Origin: Glandiceps talaboti
Lineage: Eukaryota > Hemichordata > Enteropneusta > Spengelidae
Assembly (NCBI RefSeq): GCF_964340395.1
Contig: NC_135549.1
Location: forward strand, 8,771,342 to 8,835,341
DNA: 64,000 nucleotides
Direction: 5' to 3'
The notes below the pieces were generated by a model that was given only the letters and a program-made list of their open reading frames with translations, ran no database searches and was not told the DNA's origin. Shown here one piece after another: positions 34,589-46,299 of this stretch. Each line of letters begins with the position of its first letter. Position 1 is the stretch's first letter. The position numbers and the translations under genes are program-made.

Positions 34589-37500
34589 ATGGAGGACGTG
34601 TGCAGACGATTGGATGAAATAGTTCTTCATTACTTTGATACTCTGAAGAAATTGATGGAAGAAAGAGAACGACTCCAAATACTTTTGTCAGAGGTAAACG
34701 GTGGTACTCTTATACACGATCACTTTACCATTACTAGTCATGTTCGTCATTGCCATTACTACTACGTTTTTATCTAGCCCAATTAGATCAACAAAGTCGG
34801 CAAAGAAGCCATCTAACAGCCTGTAATAGTCCATTTCACATAACAATTCACGTTTTCTCACGTCAAACATTTGTAGTATTCATGAATGAAATGAATGTTG
34901 TTTACATGTAGAGACTGATGTACTAGATGATGCACGTGACAAAGACTCACAGCATTATGTACCACAGGGAGCCCAGGAACCGGGTTACAAGCAAACAAAC
35001 AAATAAATAAAAAAAAATAATAAACAACTCTGCATGGAGAAATGGAATATCATTTTTAACTCTTGCATAACTATCAGTATCTATACACAATCAATCAATC
35101 AATCAATCAATCTTTATTGCATGACAACATGCCATAGCAAGCATCGTAAAGCATACAAAAATAACATACAAAAATAAAGTGACAATCCTTTTACCAACTA
35201 TGATATACATGTATATATGTACCAAGGGTATATACGAACCTGTATACTATTTTGAAATAATATAAACTATGTTTCTATATACTCAAATGAGTCATGTGTA
35301 ACTGCATGTTGTTTGTATAGATAGTATATATAGAAACTTGGTATAGTATTTCAAAAATATACAGCCCCCGTATATACATATACACATGTTTGTAGATAGT
35401 TTTCCATGAGTTTAAAATGATAATCCATTTACCCATGCATATTTGTTTGTTTGTAACTTGGTTCCAGTGCTCCCTGTGCATGTACATGTACTTGCACCCA
35501 TGACTTGTGTGTGTATATATAAAAAGCATAAAACTCTTAAGCTGCAACTTGCAACTTCCTAATTCCTATAATGCTCTGCTACAATATACAAATATTGCAG
35601 TGGAACACCTCTATATAATTGGATTTGTGTTATATTTGAAAAAAAGGTATGATAATGAGATGTTTTGATGCAAAATTTAGTAATTGTCACACTATGTATG
35701 GCATACATTCATAATACAAGTAGACTGTATACAAGTTTTTGACTTGTTTTGTTGTTCAATCCATTGGAGGAAGGATCATTTTCATTTGTATGACTATGAA
35801 TCCAAAGTATATAATTCTCTAAGCTGATAAAAAAGTTAACACTGCTGTGCATAGACATATAAATGAGTAACCCTCTTTGTTTTCACCATCAGGGCTACTA
35901 CAAGTTATCCAAAGCCAGGTATTCTATGGGGAACAAAGCTGTCAGTTCATTACAGTACGATACCCACAATATGAAAGCAATGGCTACAATTACAGTCAGG
36001 TACAGTGATTCAGACAGTGATATTAAATTGATAGAACCCCAGGACATGCCGACATGTTACTGTTAGTGATGTGATGCTTTGATTTGATTTGACATTTTAC
36101 ACTCTAATGTTACATAGATATTACACCTATTAATCAGTATGTGAATGCTTGTTTCTTTGGTGTGATAATCTCCCAGAGGTTAAGATGGTAGGTGAACTGT
36201 GAGATAAGCTCATACCTGAGGTGAGCAATGTTTTCACTTTTAGGGGGTTTGGACTTTCAGCTAGAACCTGGCCATGGCCAAGTCCAAGTGAAGGATTAAA
36301 ACAAGTGTGGACAGTTTGGTCTGGGCCAGGCTCAGACAAGATTTTTTCTATAGCGAAACATGGTTTAGGGTCAGACCAAAGCTAACAGTGTGAACGTTTT
36401 TTGTCTGGGTCTGGGACCAGATGACACCCTAAATGGTGACACTCGGTATTACATGTGACCTTTTTACATGGGTTTTCGGTGCAGTCATGGTCATTCCAGA
36501 AGCAAGAGGGAGCTATTATCGAAAGACCATGGAAGTGGGTTATACAAAAAACAATTTACCAACATAACAAACCAACCAAAGAACAGCTGATAGTATCAGT
36601 TTTGTAACTCAAATTGAATCAATGATATGTGTTATGTGAATATATATATTGTGAACATCTCATCAGTAACACATGACTTGATACACAACAAAAACAAAGA
36701 AAACACAATATAGAAAATGTCCCATTTTATAGATCCAATCGACAAGAAGAGAATATCATATTAAAATGTGCCCATTCTATGATTAGATGTCCGACTTGCC
36801 TTTGAATCAGCAAGCAGTGTTATTAATTGTCTGTTTTTGGCTAACCTAGTGGTAATGTGGACACAGACTAAAAAGTTAATCCAAGAATAGTTTGTTTACG
36901 AGGACCAGGTCATGGCCTAGATTATGCTAAATGTGAAATGTAGTATTAGATAAAGGAAATTGAATAGAAGAAAGGACATAGTGTCTTTATTAAGTCTCTT
37001 TATTAAGAGATTCTGTCAATACACATGACAAAGAAAGTGAATATTCAGTTGCAAAAATACTAGTCAGGGAAAGAAAAGTAACAGAAAAATCAGTGTTATT
37101 AAACCACAACAAAAAATCAAATCAAAGCATCCCACTATGCTGGCTATGCTGTGTGATAGAACAGTACAGTACAGTTATCAATAAACTATTAAAACACCTT
37201 CCATGAGTATTCTATAGTCTGTATAATAAAGTTTACCTCAATTATCAATTTATGAACAGATTCATTGATTTGGCAAGTGAATTGACTTATTGATTGCCAG
37301 AGCAATGACAATTTGATGAAAGTTAGTAACTTGGTATATGATTCAGTTGATTAATATGATTTGTTTATCTGGATTAATTATATTTATCTATTTATGATAT
37401 ATATATATATATAGTGAAATATCTATATTGCTTAATTCATTATTGATTGAAGAAGATTATTTTAATGATTTTTTGATCTAATGATTTGATTGATTTATTG

Positions 37501-40128
37501 ATTGCTCAATTGAATTGAATGAGTAAATGTATAAGTGAAAGCATATGATTAAGTAGACCACGATTTTGTTTTCAATAACACTGCATATCCATCCAACATA
37601 TCAACCCACCCATCCATTGATCCATCCAACATATCAACCCACCCACCCACCCACCCATCCTTTTATCCCCCCACCATATATCCATCCATTAATCCTTCCC
37701 TCCCGCCATCCATACACCACCCTTCCATCTATCTACCCACTCATCCACCCACCCACCCTTCCAACCATCATCCATCCATCCAACCATCCATCCATTCATC
37801 CACCCACCCACCACCCATCCATCCACCCACCCATACACCCACCCTTCCATCTATCCATCCATCCATCCATCCATCCATCCATCCATCCACTCATCCATCC
37901 ATCCACTCATCCATCCAACCATCCATCCATCCATCCATCCATTCATCCACTCATCCACTCATCCATCCATCCATCCACCCACCCACCCACCCTTCCATCC
38001 ATCCATCCATCCATCCATCCATCCAATCATCAAAACATCCACCAATCCATCCATCCATCCATCCATCCATCCACCCACCCACCCTTCCATCCATCCACTC
38101 ATCCATCCATCCATCCATCCACCCTTCCATCCATCCATCCATCCATCCATCCATCCATCCATCCATCCAATCATCCAAACATCCATCCATCCAGCCATCC
38201 ATTCACTGTTGTCTCATTGTATCACATTTTGTTTATTCAAATATTTGTTCTCACTCACTAAAAGCAGTAAACCATCCCAGGGCAGTGGATGTATTTTTGA
38301 AATTGAGAGGAAGAAAGCATCCAAAGTGAAGAAATCACAGTCTTCCAAACGTACAGAGAGTGTTTATCCTGTTATTGATTTACACGAAAGTACAGAAGGT
38401 AAATAGTTCTATAACGTTTTAAGTAGTAGTGACAGGCAATCAATCAATACTATCATGTTAAGTCATATTCAGACAGTTTACTGTGATGTATTTCATTCCT
38501 TATAAAAATCTTACATTAAAGTGACATAAGCTGAGTTTACAAATCTTTCACTTCAGTAGAAATACTTACTTAAAACCTCAATTAAACCTTTCTAGTATAA
38601 TGTTATTGTCAATATATACTTTCTGTAACATTATAATTTGGCATTGTTAGATGTGTTGAGTACATACTAAGGTCTTTCTTAATATTTTTTATGCATTAAA
38701 AAGTGATGTCATATCGGATTGTACATCTTAATACCTTTAATTTTGGCAAATTTTGGAATTCAGTCAATTGCAAATGATAGCTAATCCTTTTTTCCCAACT
38801 TGTAAGCTTTTTGTGTACAAACAAATACTCCCTGGTAGAAAGAGGATTAAGTATTAAAATGGAATATTGTGAGTAGATTTTGAGTTTGTAGTAAAAAAAT
38901 TACACCCCGAAATTGTATAAACTCACTTGAGGCAATACAATATGCATACATTGTAATTTTATTTCTAATGGTGTATGATGAGAAATCATGGAAAATCTAC
39001 CAGCCAAACCAAACCATGGTTTGTTCAGACTAAAGTTACACACTGGAAAAGTTGACTGTTAACAATGAAACATACTAAACTGGTAACATTTGTAGAACGG
39101 ATACTTCTTCCCCCCTCCCCCCCCCCCCCCACCCCCACATATCCATGCATTACTCATCAGCATAATACAGATGTGCAAACAGTTCTTATTGGTTTGAAAT
39201 AAGAAGGTTTATGTACCATTCTTGTTGTATATCACTTTACCAAAATAAACAGAGAAAGAAAAAAAATGATTAGTGAATGTCAAATTTCAAATAAAGTTGT
39301 TTGTATTTAAATTTCAGTGAGGAGGAGAAAGGGAGATGGTACTGGTGGTGGAATGCCAGTAATTCAGATGCAAGACTTAGATTTGAATGATGCAAATGAT
39401 GAAAATACAGCACCAGATCCACTCCGATGGTTCGGAGTATTAGTACCACCAACTCTAAGACAAGGACAATCTAGTTTTATCCAAGGTCAGTTTTACACTT
39501 CTTGCTCTCAGTCATTGTTCTATTGCTGTTCTGGTGTACTCAGTAACATTTATAAATTATAAATGTGCATATGTGTATGGAGTGGGAGAAAACTTTTATT
39601 TGTGAAGTCCTGTCAGTAACCGTGTATAGGGATACAAAACATTACTTCATGATTTTGTTATAGGCGATATCACTGGGAACCTCGAACATCCTAGCACGAG
39701 GATGTGCACACCCTAATGCTAGCGTGTGGCCACATCCTAGTGCTAGGAAGAGGAGCACAGCCATAGCGTGTAAATGATTAAATGAAATCATCTGGTTGAT
39801 TTGGTTGTATGTTTGAATTACTTTTGGAAGTGTTCTTTTGTCAGCATTCATGACCCTTCCTTATTGGAATCCCAGATATAACTGATACATGGAGTGTTAG
39901 TAGTGGAGTTGACTCTTAGCGTCTGTGGTTTACTACAATTATTTGACTATCTACTTCATATTTGTTTTCTTTCCAGCTGTTGAAGTGGCATGCTCTTTAA
40001 CAAACCTACAGAGTGAGCTTGAAAGGAATAGAATTGAATACCAAAGTTTATTGAAAGAGAAAAAAGAACTGATGATGAAAGAATCTACCAAGAGTGAGAT
40101 TTCTAGTAGTGACCATAAGGACCAGTGA
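34589..40128 (+). CDS. CCDC115: CCDC115 (Vma22-like V-ATPase assembly factor), 5 exons
   Basis: Exons are 34589-34693, 35893-35999, 38268-38398, 39318-39485 and 39977-40128, with consistent phases: 663 nt, 220 residues plus TGA. Exon 1 encodes an N-terminal coiled coil ([20 protein letters not shown]). Exon 2 gives [13 protein letters not shown] and SLQYD, the family's LAKARYAMG block. Exon 4 gives [20 protein letters not shown] (from residue 148), matching the human [20 protein letters not shown] region. Exon 5 is a C-terminal coiled coil. Human CCDC115 has 180 residues; the extra length lies in the Lys/Ser-rich exon 3 linker. Known role: assembly of the V-ATPase V0 sector in the ER-Golgi, with human mutations causing a glycosylation disorder. 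It diverges from KDM7, which lies head-to-head with it. Confidence 0.93.
34955..35490. mobile_element. Foldback element in CCDC115 intron 1
   Basis: CAGGGAGCCCAGGAACC, TTACAAGCAAACAAACAAAT and AATATCATTTTTAACTC on the left (34965-35065) pair with ATTTGTTTGTTTGTAA, GGTTCCAGTGCTCCCTG and GAGTTTAAAATGAT on the right (35408-35480). Arms are about 110 bp. An (AATC)n run at 35090-35113 lies inside. No coding capacity is seen. Confidence 0.8.
37580..38205. repeat. (CCAT)n/(CCAC)n array, ~620 bp, in CCDC115 intron 2
   Basis: CCAT units with CCAC, CATT and CTTC variants end about 60 bp before the CCDC115 exon 3 acceptor (38267). The 231-residue Ile-His-Pro-Ser frame on plus and the Met-Asp-Gly-Trp frames on minus are repeat artefacts. 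Confidence 0.97.
39690..39747. other. Perfect-looking stem-loop in CCDC115 intron 4
   Basis: CCTAGCACGAGGATGTG (39690-39706) pairs with CACATCCTAGTGCTAGG (39731-39747) with one mismatch in 17. The loop is 24 nt and contains a further CACAC/GTGTG pairing. This could be the core of a small inverted element or a structured RNA; the sequence alone does not decide. Confidence 0.7.
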
Positions 40129-40432
40129 TGCACTGGTATCTTCCGTTGTAATTGCAGTGACAATGAGGACCAATGATATAAAGATGATATTTGTGGTGCA
40201 CTGGTACCCTCCTTTGTAATTGTGGTAACCATGACAACCAGTGATATAAAGATGATATTTGTGGTGCACTGGTATCTTCCTTTGTAATTGTGGTAACCAT
40301 GACAACCAGTGATCTAAAGATGATATTTGTGGTGCACTGGTATCTTCCTTTGTAATTGTGGTAACCATGACAACCAGTGATCTAAAGATGATATTTGTGG
40401 TGCACTGGTATCTTCCTTTGTAATTGCAGTTA
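40083..40432. repeat. 68-bp tandem repeat, ~4-5 copies, overlapping the CCDC115 stop codon
   Basis: Units of the form GATGATATTTGTGGTGCACT, GGTATCTTCCTTTGTAATTG and a phrase ending ACAACCAGTGA repeat downstream of CCDC115. The first, most diverged partial unit includes the last codons (Asp-His-Lys-Asp-Gln and TGA at 40126-40128), whose DNA (GACCATAAGGACCAGTGA) matches the unit segment CATGACAACCAGTGAT. The array is therefore 3'UTR expansion that includes the coding end. Confidence 0.9.
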
Positions 40433-40752
40433 TTCAAAAACAGAATTACTGATGTTACAGATTGTCTTTCTTTCCTTGCTGTTGTTGGCTGTGAAATCAA
40501 AACTCCTCAGATGATATTGGAACTGGAGTGAGTCATAAGTTACTGTAGTGTTTTATCTAATTCTCTATTTACTTTATTTTCAAACAAGTGGCAGGTGTAG
40601 TAGTTTTCTGTTGTATATTCCATTTGCTATCTTGGTGAACCTGGTGCACACAAATCATAAACACTGCTGAGAATGTTATAAAGTAGTCTTTCCTTTTCAG
40701 AAAAACAACTAATTTTCAAGCGGTACAAGCTGAGTTTATAAACCTTTATTGT

Positions 40753-41092
40753 TTGGTTCCGGTTACCCGACCCCACCTAGCATTTCACTGCCAACCCTAA
40801 ATTTTTTTTTTACATATTCGCGAAAAAAATAATAAAATCACAAAAATTGTGAAATCTCACGAGAAATAGTGGATGCAGAAACTGACATCAACTTAAAAAT
40901 ACAAAATAAAACTGTTCTCCCAATCTGTAATGGCTGTATATCTGATAGGAAGACTTAAACAACACAGAGACCATTTTGAAAAGAATGGAAAACCTAAGCT
41001 AGACACTCACAGAGAAAAAAAATATATAATAAAATAAAATAAAAAAAATCTACCTACCCCACCCTTTCTAAAATTGATTGTAATCAGAACCA
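40753..41092. mobile_element. Possible small DNA-transposon remnant (MITE)
   Basis: The ends carry a 13-bp inverted repeat, TGGTTCCGGTTAC (left) versus GTAATCAGAACCA (right), with two mismatches. ACCCCACC-type phrases occur near each end and the interior is AT-rich. No target-site duplication is convincing. Confidence 0.4.
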
Positions 41093-41924
41093 CACAATTT
41101 TTTTATTAGGCCTCAGTATAAAACTCGAATAAACTATTACAGTGTAATATCAATGTCAATGCATGCCTTCTATGATATTACAATTGACTTTAATGACATT
41201 CTTAGAACAGTTCATTTCCTAGTATGGATTCCTAACATTTTTTTCATACTTATCAAAAATTATATCATTGGATCGTTTATATGCTATCTCTCAATACCAG
41301 GTTTGAGTTAAGTAAATTACAAGTGATGGTTTAGTATGCTTCAGTAAGTAGAATACTATGAGTGACTTTTAAATACGCATTATAAATCTTGCCCTAAAAA
41401 TGTATAAACTCAGCTTGTGGCCCTTTAATTTTATTTGTACGTTTTGCTGTCATTTGTTCTGTCTGCAACGGGCAGAGAAATAATGAAAGTGCTATCATCA
41501 ATGCAATAACATTGAATCTCAGGTTGTCAAACTGATTTAGAAAAGGCAACTCATTCACTTACAAGAGAAGTTTTGAAATCAAAAATAGAATTGACTTTTT
41601 GAACTTAAATGGTCCTCAGAGTGTTTTCAAATATTTGAAAGTGGTTATGTCTCTGTTTGTTAATATGTATACCAAGGAAGCATGTGGGGAGTGCAATGTA
41701 ATGTTACAATGTATGACTGGGTTTTGAAGCAACAAATGTAAACTTATTTTCTGGAGGCAAAGGTTTATTTTGTTTTCGGAGCAAAATAATATACTGTATA
41801 AGTGAAGAAAAATATGAACATGTAGTTTTGGATTGAAAAGAATTGAGAATGTGGAAATATTCTTGGTATTATGAGTACTCAACAACAATAAGTGCCTAAA
41901 GCATATAACAGAACCTCCTTGACA

Positions 41925-42225
41925 CACGAGTGCTAGTGTGGTGTACTCAGGGTATTTGTATGAAAGCTTGCAGTGTTCTCAAGCATGGGTGCAAATACCC
42001 CTGAATACCCACACTGGAACTCGGGTGGCATGGCTTGTTATTATAACATATGTTTATATCTGAAACAGAAAATTTCCATAAAAAATCACACTTTTTTGTG
42101 TGTAGTGAACGGCTGTGTCCTCATTTGCATATCATTTGCATGCAGGTATGCAATAATGTTTTTGGTATTGCACTGCAGTGAAAATACTACAAATATGCAC
42201 GTGCACCAGTACAAGTACTCACTGG
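41925..42225. repeat. Dispersed repeat, copy 2 (inverse of 26250-26510)
   Basis: CTCATTTGCATATCATTTGC, ATGCAGGTATGCAATAATGT and GTATTGCACTGCAGTG are the reverse complement of the copy at 26250-26510. The distal part (CACTGCAAG, TATTTGCA) is more diverged. Confidence 0.85.
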
Positions 42226-43855
42226 TACATATGTGATAATATTTAGTAGTATGAATTAGAGTTTAAAACAATCAAGGTTACTGTTACATTTATGTTACAT
42301 CATAATAGTAGGCAAAGAGGTAAAATTTGTATGAATGAATATATAAAGTAGATTTAAAATTGTTGACAACGTATTTAGATTAGGAAAGAAAGATGAGTTT
42401 TGTGACCCCTATTTCATTTTTTTCTCCCAGTTTAGTTTGTCTATTGAATTAAATCTCAACTGAACAAGTCACTAGGGGTTACCAGTACTATGAACAATAA
42501 CAAATCAAGAATTTCCATATTTCGATAACCATTTGTTAAGAGTCAAAATTTACATAACATGTACATAAATATTTTGTGACAAAGCAGAAATTAATACATA
42601 TTTTGTTGAAAATTTAGATATGGATAGATAAAGGCATACTATTTAGACATGTGAAATTGTACCATGGTGCTAACATGTTTGTTTTTGAATGTACAGTATT
42701 ATTATTCACAATCTAAGTCAATCATAATCACCCGCTGATAGAGATTCATACAGGCAACATCTCCACAAAACAATAGTTTTTGTGGAGAAAATCTTTGGAA
42801 GTCAAGAGATGCAATAAAAATGAAGCTGTTGTGGTATTTGGTTTTAGTGTAATGTAAAACCTAGCTTATATTGTAATTGCATGGCTGGAGTTAATTTGGC
42901 TCACAGAAAAATGAGTAATGAGTGTCCTAGAAAATAAACATTCCACTATTGTTTACTGAAATCCATAGTAACTGTGACTTTGGCCATAATTACTGGGGAT
43001 TTCACTATTTTTAATGCCAGTAATTCCAATTCTATTTTTATCATTTGACATTTGGGATAACGTGTAAGAGGCAAGTGTCTGTTTGATTCCACTTTAATAT
43101 ACAATGTATATAAGATTAACTGGTTAAAAAAAAAAGACAATCTGGTTGTATTGAATTACCGACAAAAGTAAAACAGGTGATGTTTGCTGGGGGGGGGGGG
43201 GGGGGGGAGAAACTTAAACATTTGTGCATTATGATGTATACTTTTTGTGTGTTTGAGAAAACATTGACAGCTTTTATTGGGTAAGGAGTTTTAAACTGTG
43301 GTGTATGAAATCAGTATGTGTATTAAACAGGAGTATACCTTCAGCTGAGATGTACTATTCCAGACATTAAAAAATGTATCAACATTTTCAAATCAAGGGA
43401 TGTGTAGAGTAGTCTAGATGCTATCTGTGACATCAAATCTCAAGAGCTCTTCAAAGAAGAGATGATTTTGGAGATGCAATGCCACATATCTAGACTAGGT
43501 ATAAATGACTGTCATCCCAAACTTGTTCTTTGTCAAATTTTAAGTTTCAAAGAATGATGATTAAGTAAAATAATAAATTTATGATCAATGAATAACAAAT
43601 GTCTCAATTGTGAAGTTTGTTTTAATTTGTTATATTTTTGATACTTTAAACAAAGTTGTTCCATTCATCTGACCATCATCACCTAATTTTGTTATGGTCT
43701 TTCATATGTAATGAAATGACCCAAAGTCTGGTAATTTTATCTAAAACTAGCCAAACGACCCATAAACGAGGCAAAACGAGCCAGGAATTAATGTTTTCGT
43801 ACATACACACTGTACTGCTACAGTACAGACAGTGTGTTCATATACTATAACACAA
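42226..43855. other. Intergenic, nothing recognised; poly-G tract near 43190-43207
   Basis: AT-rich DNA without a supported coding region on either strand. The only distinct feature is the homopolymer G run. Confidence 0.5.
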
Positions 43856-43859
43856 TTAT

Positions 43860-45218
43860 GGACAATGGCAAACCCTACAGCCAGGCTTTGAAAACTTAGC
43901 AGATTGGTGGGAGATGGTCAAAACTCAAATAAAAGCCCTGCTGATAAAATACACCCATGAGAAAGCAGAGGCACATAGAGTCGAACATAAATTTCAATAC
44001 CTTCACTCAGAATTTAATAATTAAACAGATACACCACAATTCTAAATCAGGGGGATAGGTCAAAGGTCACTCGATAAATAACATCAAACAAAACATAAAC
44101 GCAAAACATCTCAATGGCATAATGATTTGTGTGCGGGTAAAAAAAAATTAACATGGATGAAAAGTGCACTTGGTACTTTCTTAGCCGGCAACACCGAAGA
44201 GGAAAGAAAAAAAATCATCTCTATGATAGAAGACGAACACGGAACTATACACCACTAACAAGACTATCACAAAAACCCTCACCAACTACTATGCTAAGCT
44301 CAAAGCGAGCAAGATTTCCTTCTTTCTTTCTCAAATTTCTTCTTCTCTTACACAACAGCAAAGTTGATCATTAAATGGCCCTCTGACCAAAACAGCAATT
44401 TTTGATTCATTAAAACAAATGAGCAACAAGACCCCCCCCCCCCCAAGAATTCTACATTAAATGTTGGTATTTCATCAGCGACGACCTTACAGCAGTTCTT
44501 AATCATGTCTTAGAACAAGGACACCCCGAGCTACCAGCTTACTAGTGTCATAACACTGCTCGATAAACCAGTCAATACAACGACAAAGTACATTTGAACC
44601 CGAAAAAAACAAACGTCCCATTTCTCTTCCCAACACCGACTATAAACTGATTTCAAAATCCTTATGAAATGGAATAAATCTATTCTCTCGCCTTTTCAAA
44701 CCTGTGGCGTTCCCGGCAGTCATCCATGAAAATATTTGTCATTACTTGACGTAGTTTACTTCGCAACCAAACGAAACCCGCCACTGGTAGTTAGTTATTT
44801 CACTCGATCAACAAAAAGCTTTTGATCACTTTGAATGGTCCTTTTTATTTAAGTCTTGAAAAAGATGAATTTCAGTGATGAATTCATCCAAAATGTACAA
44901 ACTCTTTATACTGAGGTAACAAACTTTCTTTCCTCTCCCTTCTCCCTATCTTGAGGGGTACATCAAGGATGCCATTTATCCCTCTTCCTATATGTTTTAT
45001 TTATAGAACCTTTGGCTGTGGCTATAAGACAATGCAATGATATTAAAGGTCTTCACCTACCTGGCTTCTTAACTCCATGCTATCTACTCCAATATGCTGA
45101 TGACAATACAGCTACACTAACATGCATTGCATCAGTAACTCACTTTTTAAATCTTTCTCATTGCTTCGGTCTTGCCTCTGGTTCACAAGTCAATAAAGAC
45201 AAGAGCAAGGGCCTATAG
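43860..45218 (+). pseudogene. Decayed LINE ORF2 (Tx1/L1-like reverse transcriptase)
   Basis: Scattered plus-strand fragments in different frames read in ORF2 order: FENLADWWEMVKTQIKALL and KYTHEKAEAHRVEH (about 43890-43990), RTRNYTPLTRL near 44230, then a segment reading like [20 protein letters not shown] at about 44955-45015, and finally [18 protein letters not shown] and [10 protein letters not shown] at 45012-45110. YADD is the reverse transcriptase catalytic box, and the preceding HQGC...LFLYVL...IEPLA block is typical of Tx1-clade L1 elements. Many frameshifts and stops show it is dead. No endonuclease domain is visible upstream. Confidence 0.8.
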
Positions 45219-45290
45219 GTAGGCCAATGGAAAAACTGGCCTGACTCATCAGGTGGTATATATTTCCTTTTGTTGCCAAAGACTTAATAC

Positions 45291-45520
45291 ATGTACATAT
45301 AAATATATACACGCTTCGAAATTGCCACTGCTTTCAGACATGTACAAATATATACACACTTCGAAATTGCCACTGCTTTCAGACATGTACAAATATATAC
45401 ACGCTTCGAAATTGCCACTGCTTTCAGACATGTACAAATATATACACGCTTCGAAATTGCCACTGCTTTCAGACATGTACAAATATATACACGCTTTGAA
45501 ACTGCCACTGCTTTCAGCCT
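45291..45520. repeat. 45-bp minisatellite, 5 units
   Basis: The unit is ACATGTACAAATATATACAC plus GCTTCGAAATTGCCACTGC and TTTCAG, nearly perfect over the central copies. Because 45 is a multiple of three, open frames run through it on both strands. None has other coding support. It directly follows the LINE relic. Confidence 0.95.
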
Positions 45521-46109
45521 TTGACAATGTTTTGGTGAGTATAGATAAATTTGTGTCAATGTGTCAGTGCAGTGGTCTAGATTAAGAATGAATCATGTGG
45601 TGCCAGTTTATTATCAAAAGTTATACCACAGTAGTTGTTTTATGTGTCTATTTGTACATAGTCTAACCAATGACTTGTGGTCTCCATGTCAGAAGCTGGT
45701 CTCTCTACAAGTCAACATATGAACTTTGACCCAGGTAAGATCAAAATTGCAGCCAACATCACAAGATAGACAAGTTATCTAGAAAATTACTATCTTGTCC
45801 TACACAAGGGAAGAAAATACCATGTAGTGAGTATGATATGCCAAGGTATCGGGCAGAAAATGGACAATATTTCAGTCCTGAATTTGACAGTATATGGCAT
45901 GGTGCATTGCCACAACAATGGACCATAGGTTAAGGTAGGCATCCAATCACCACTTTTAAACTTGAAAACAAAAACACAGGCAGGGGAGTTCAAACTATGG
46001 TCACAGCTAAAGAGTCATTGCACCCACCCATCAACCTACCAGCTAAATTAATGACTCCATACAGTGTCATTGGTTGTGTGTACAATCCCCCCACTCACAC
46101 ACACACATA

Positions 46110-46127
46110 CTTTCATACATACATACA

Positions 46128-46159
<32 letters not shown>

Positions 46160-46292
46160 CATACATACATACATACATACATACATACATACATACATAC
46201 ATACATACATACAAACATACATACATACACAGACAGATACATACATACATACATACATACATACATACATACATACATACATACATACATAG
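46110..46292. repeat. (ATAC)n microsatellite
   Basis: The same unit as the array at 1545-1875, with a few interruptions (ACAGACAG near 46230). Frames through it are artefacts. Confidence 0.97.
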
Positions 46293-46299
46293 AAAACAA

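Noticed and set aside
37566-38261. 231-residue plus-strand frame rich in Ile-His-Pro-Ser
   Set aside because: Translation of the CCAT microsatellite inside CCDC115 intron 2. Frames are equally open on the other strand.
41616-41927. 103-residue minus-strand frame
   Set aside because: Low-complexity Leu/Ile/Ser-rich translation of AT-rich DNA. It overlaps the dispersed repeat edge and has no motif.
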